Source: Nonomuraea harbinensis (GTDB taxonomy: Bacteria > Actinomycetota > Actinomycetes > Streptosporangiales > Streptosporangiaceae). Taken from it: a stretch of DNA of 64,000 nucleotides. The stretch covers positions 124,001 through 188,000 of the forward strand of contig NZ_JAHKRN010000004.1 of NCBI RefSeq assembly GCF_019396385.1, written 5' to 3'. The notes beneath the pieces were generated by a model that had not been told where the DNA came from, searched no databases, and saw only the letters and a list, made by a program, of their open reading frames with translations. How positions within the stretch are numbered: the first letter of the stretch is position 1; each line of letters starts with the position of its first letter. Positions 63,532 through 64,000 of this stretch are shown here, piece after piece. The position numbers were made by a program, and so were the translations under genes.

Positions 63532-64000
63532 CGGGCGAACGCGGCCAGCCCTGCCCGCCAGGCGCCGTCGAGGTCGGCACCTGGCGGGAAACGGCCGTCG
63601 AGCTCCAGCATCACCATGCCGTGCGCGAAGGCCCACACGGCCCGCGCCAGCAGCGGGTCACCGTCGACGGCTTTGACCAGGGGCAGCGCCGTCCGGTCCT
63701 CCAGTCCGGCGGGCAGAAGTCCGCGCGGCAGCGGCCCGGTGCTCATCAGCCGGTAGAGATGGGGGTGGGCCAGCGCGTAGGCGCGGTAGGCCCGCGCCAG
63801 CACTCCCGGGCCGCCCTGCGACGCTTCCAGGGCCCGCGCCAGGTCCTGCATGGCGATCGCGATCACCTCGGCCTCGACGGCGCTCTTGTCGGGGAAGTGC
63901 TTGTAGAGCGAAGGGGCCCGGATGCCCAGCCGCCCGGCCAGCGCCCGCATGGTGAGCGCCTCCGCGCCGCCCTCCTCGACGAGCCGCAGGGCCGCCTCAA
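63528..64000 (-). CDS. TetR-family regulator (partial, start beyond window)
   Basis: Only the C-terminal ~157 residues are in the window. The helix-turn-helix is partly seen: LTMRALAGRLGIRAPSLYKHFPDKSAVEAEVI, preceded by EAALRLVEEGGAEA at the edge. The ligand domain (AYRAYALAHPHLYRLMSTGPLP...) resembles the TetR_C subgroup with WAFAHGMVMLELDGRF. It probably regulates the convergent decarboxylase-like gene or itself. The true start lies past base 64000. Confidence 0.9.
   Translation of the reverse strand, partial: EAALRLVEEGGAEALTMRALAGRLGIRAPSLYKHFPDKSAVEAEVIAIAMQDLARALEASQGGPGVLARAYRAYALAHPHLYRLMSTGPLPRGLLPAGLEDRTALPLVKAVDGDPLLARAVWAFAHGMVMLELDGRFPPGADLDGAWRAGLAAFAR

Overview
The window is very GC-rich DNA, densely packed with actinobacterial genes. 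It carries MtrA-MtrB-LpqB, a WhiB regulator, coenzyme F420 biosynthesis genes, DUF3499, DUF5719 and many GTG starts. Gene content and order match the Streptomyces coelicolor SCO3008-SCO3040 core. The accessory genes (LVIVD proteins, a short-type SAH hydrolase, GT-C proteins) suggest a non-Streptomyces sporulating actinomycete, perhaps Streptosporangiaceae/Nonomuraea-like. That taxonomic guess is inference.

Layout. 0-8 kb (minus strand): NarL-type response regulator, long-form hibernation factor HPF, ComF-like phosphoribosyltransferase, then mtrA-mtrB-lpqB. 8-15.7 kb: a plus-strand chain (membrane protein, DUF4129, DUF4350, MoxR ATPase, DUF58) converging on a SpoIIM homologue, with an RDD membrane protein divergent from SpoIIM. 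15.7-22.2 kb: two tandem secreted LVIVD-repeat proteins divergent from a DUF305 lipoprotein, then two adjacent adenosylhomocysteinase genes, one short-type and one canonical. 22.2-29 kb: MerR regulator and GerMN protein, CDF transporter, sugar-phosphate isomerase, Trm112-like protein, phosphomannomutase, DUF3499, a degenerate zincin and DUF5719.

29-45 kb: a giant GT2 membrane protein with an internal 54-bp minisatellite, whiB, a four-helix membrane protein with a very long Q/P/Y/A-rich tail, fbiA-fbiB, a chitin/cellulose-active LPMO, a substrate-binding/VWA protein, fbiC, an AlkA-like glycosylase and a mannose-1-phosphate guanylyltransferase. 45-63 kb: a surface-glycan region with several glycosyltransferases, a methyltransferase, two paralogous flippase-like membrane proteins, two GT-C-like proteins, an LCP ligase and an acyltransferase. 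This region is interrupted by an SPFH/zinc-ribbon pair resembling Bacillus YdjI/YdjG and by a decayed IS605-type tnpB. The right edge holds an acetoacetate-decarboxylase-like gene and a truncated TetR regulator.

How the genes work together: manB, the isomerase and the guanylyltransferase would supply GDP-mannose to the glycosyltransferases and the LCP enzyme. FbiA, FbiB and FbiC cover most of F420 assembly. MtrAB-LpqB, WhiB and SpoIIM point to coupling of envelope state, division and sporulation. No rRNA, tRNA, CRISPR array or prophage was seen. The least explained parts are the repeats (3464-3693, 30585-30962, 34141-34700, 57045-57232 and a dispersed pair at 3324/56922), the LVIVD/DUF305 locus and the SPFH island.
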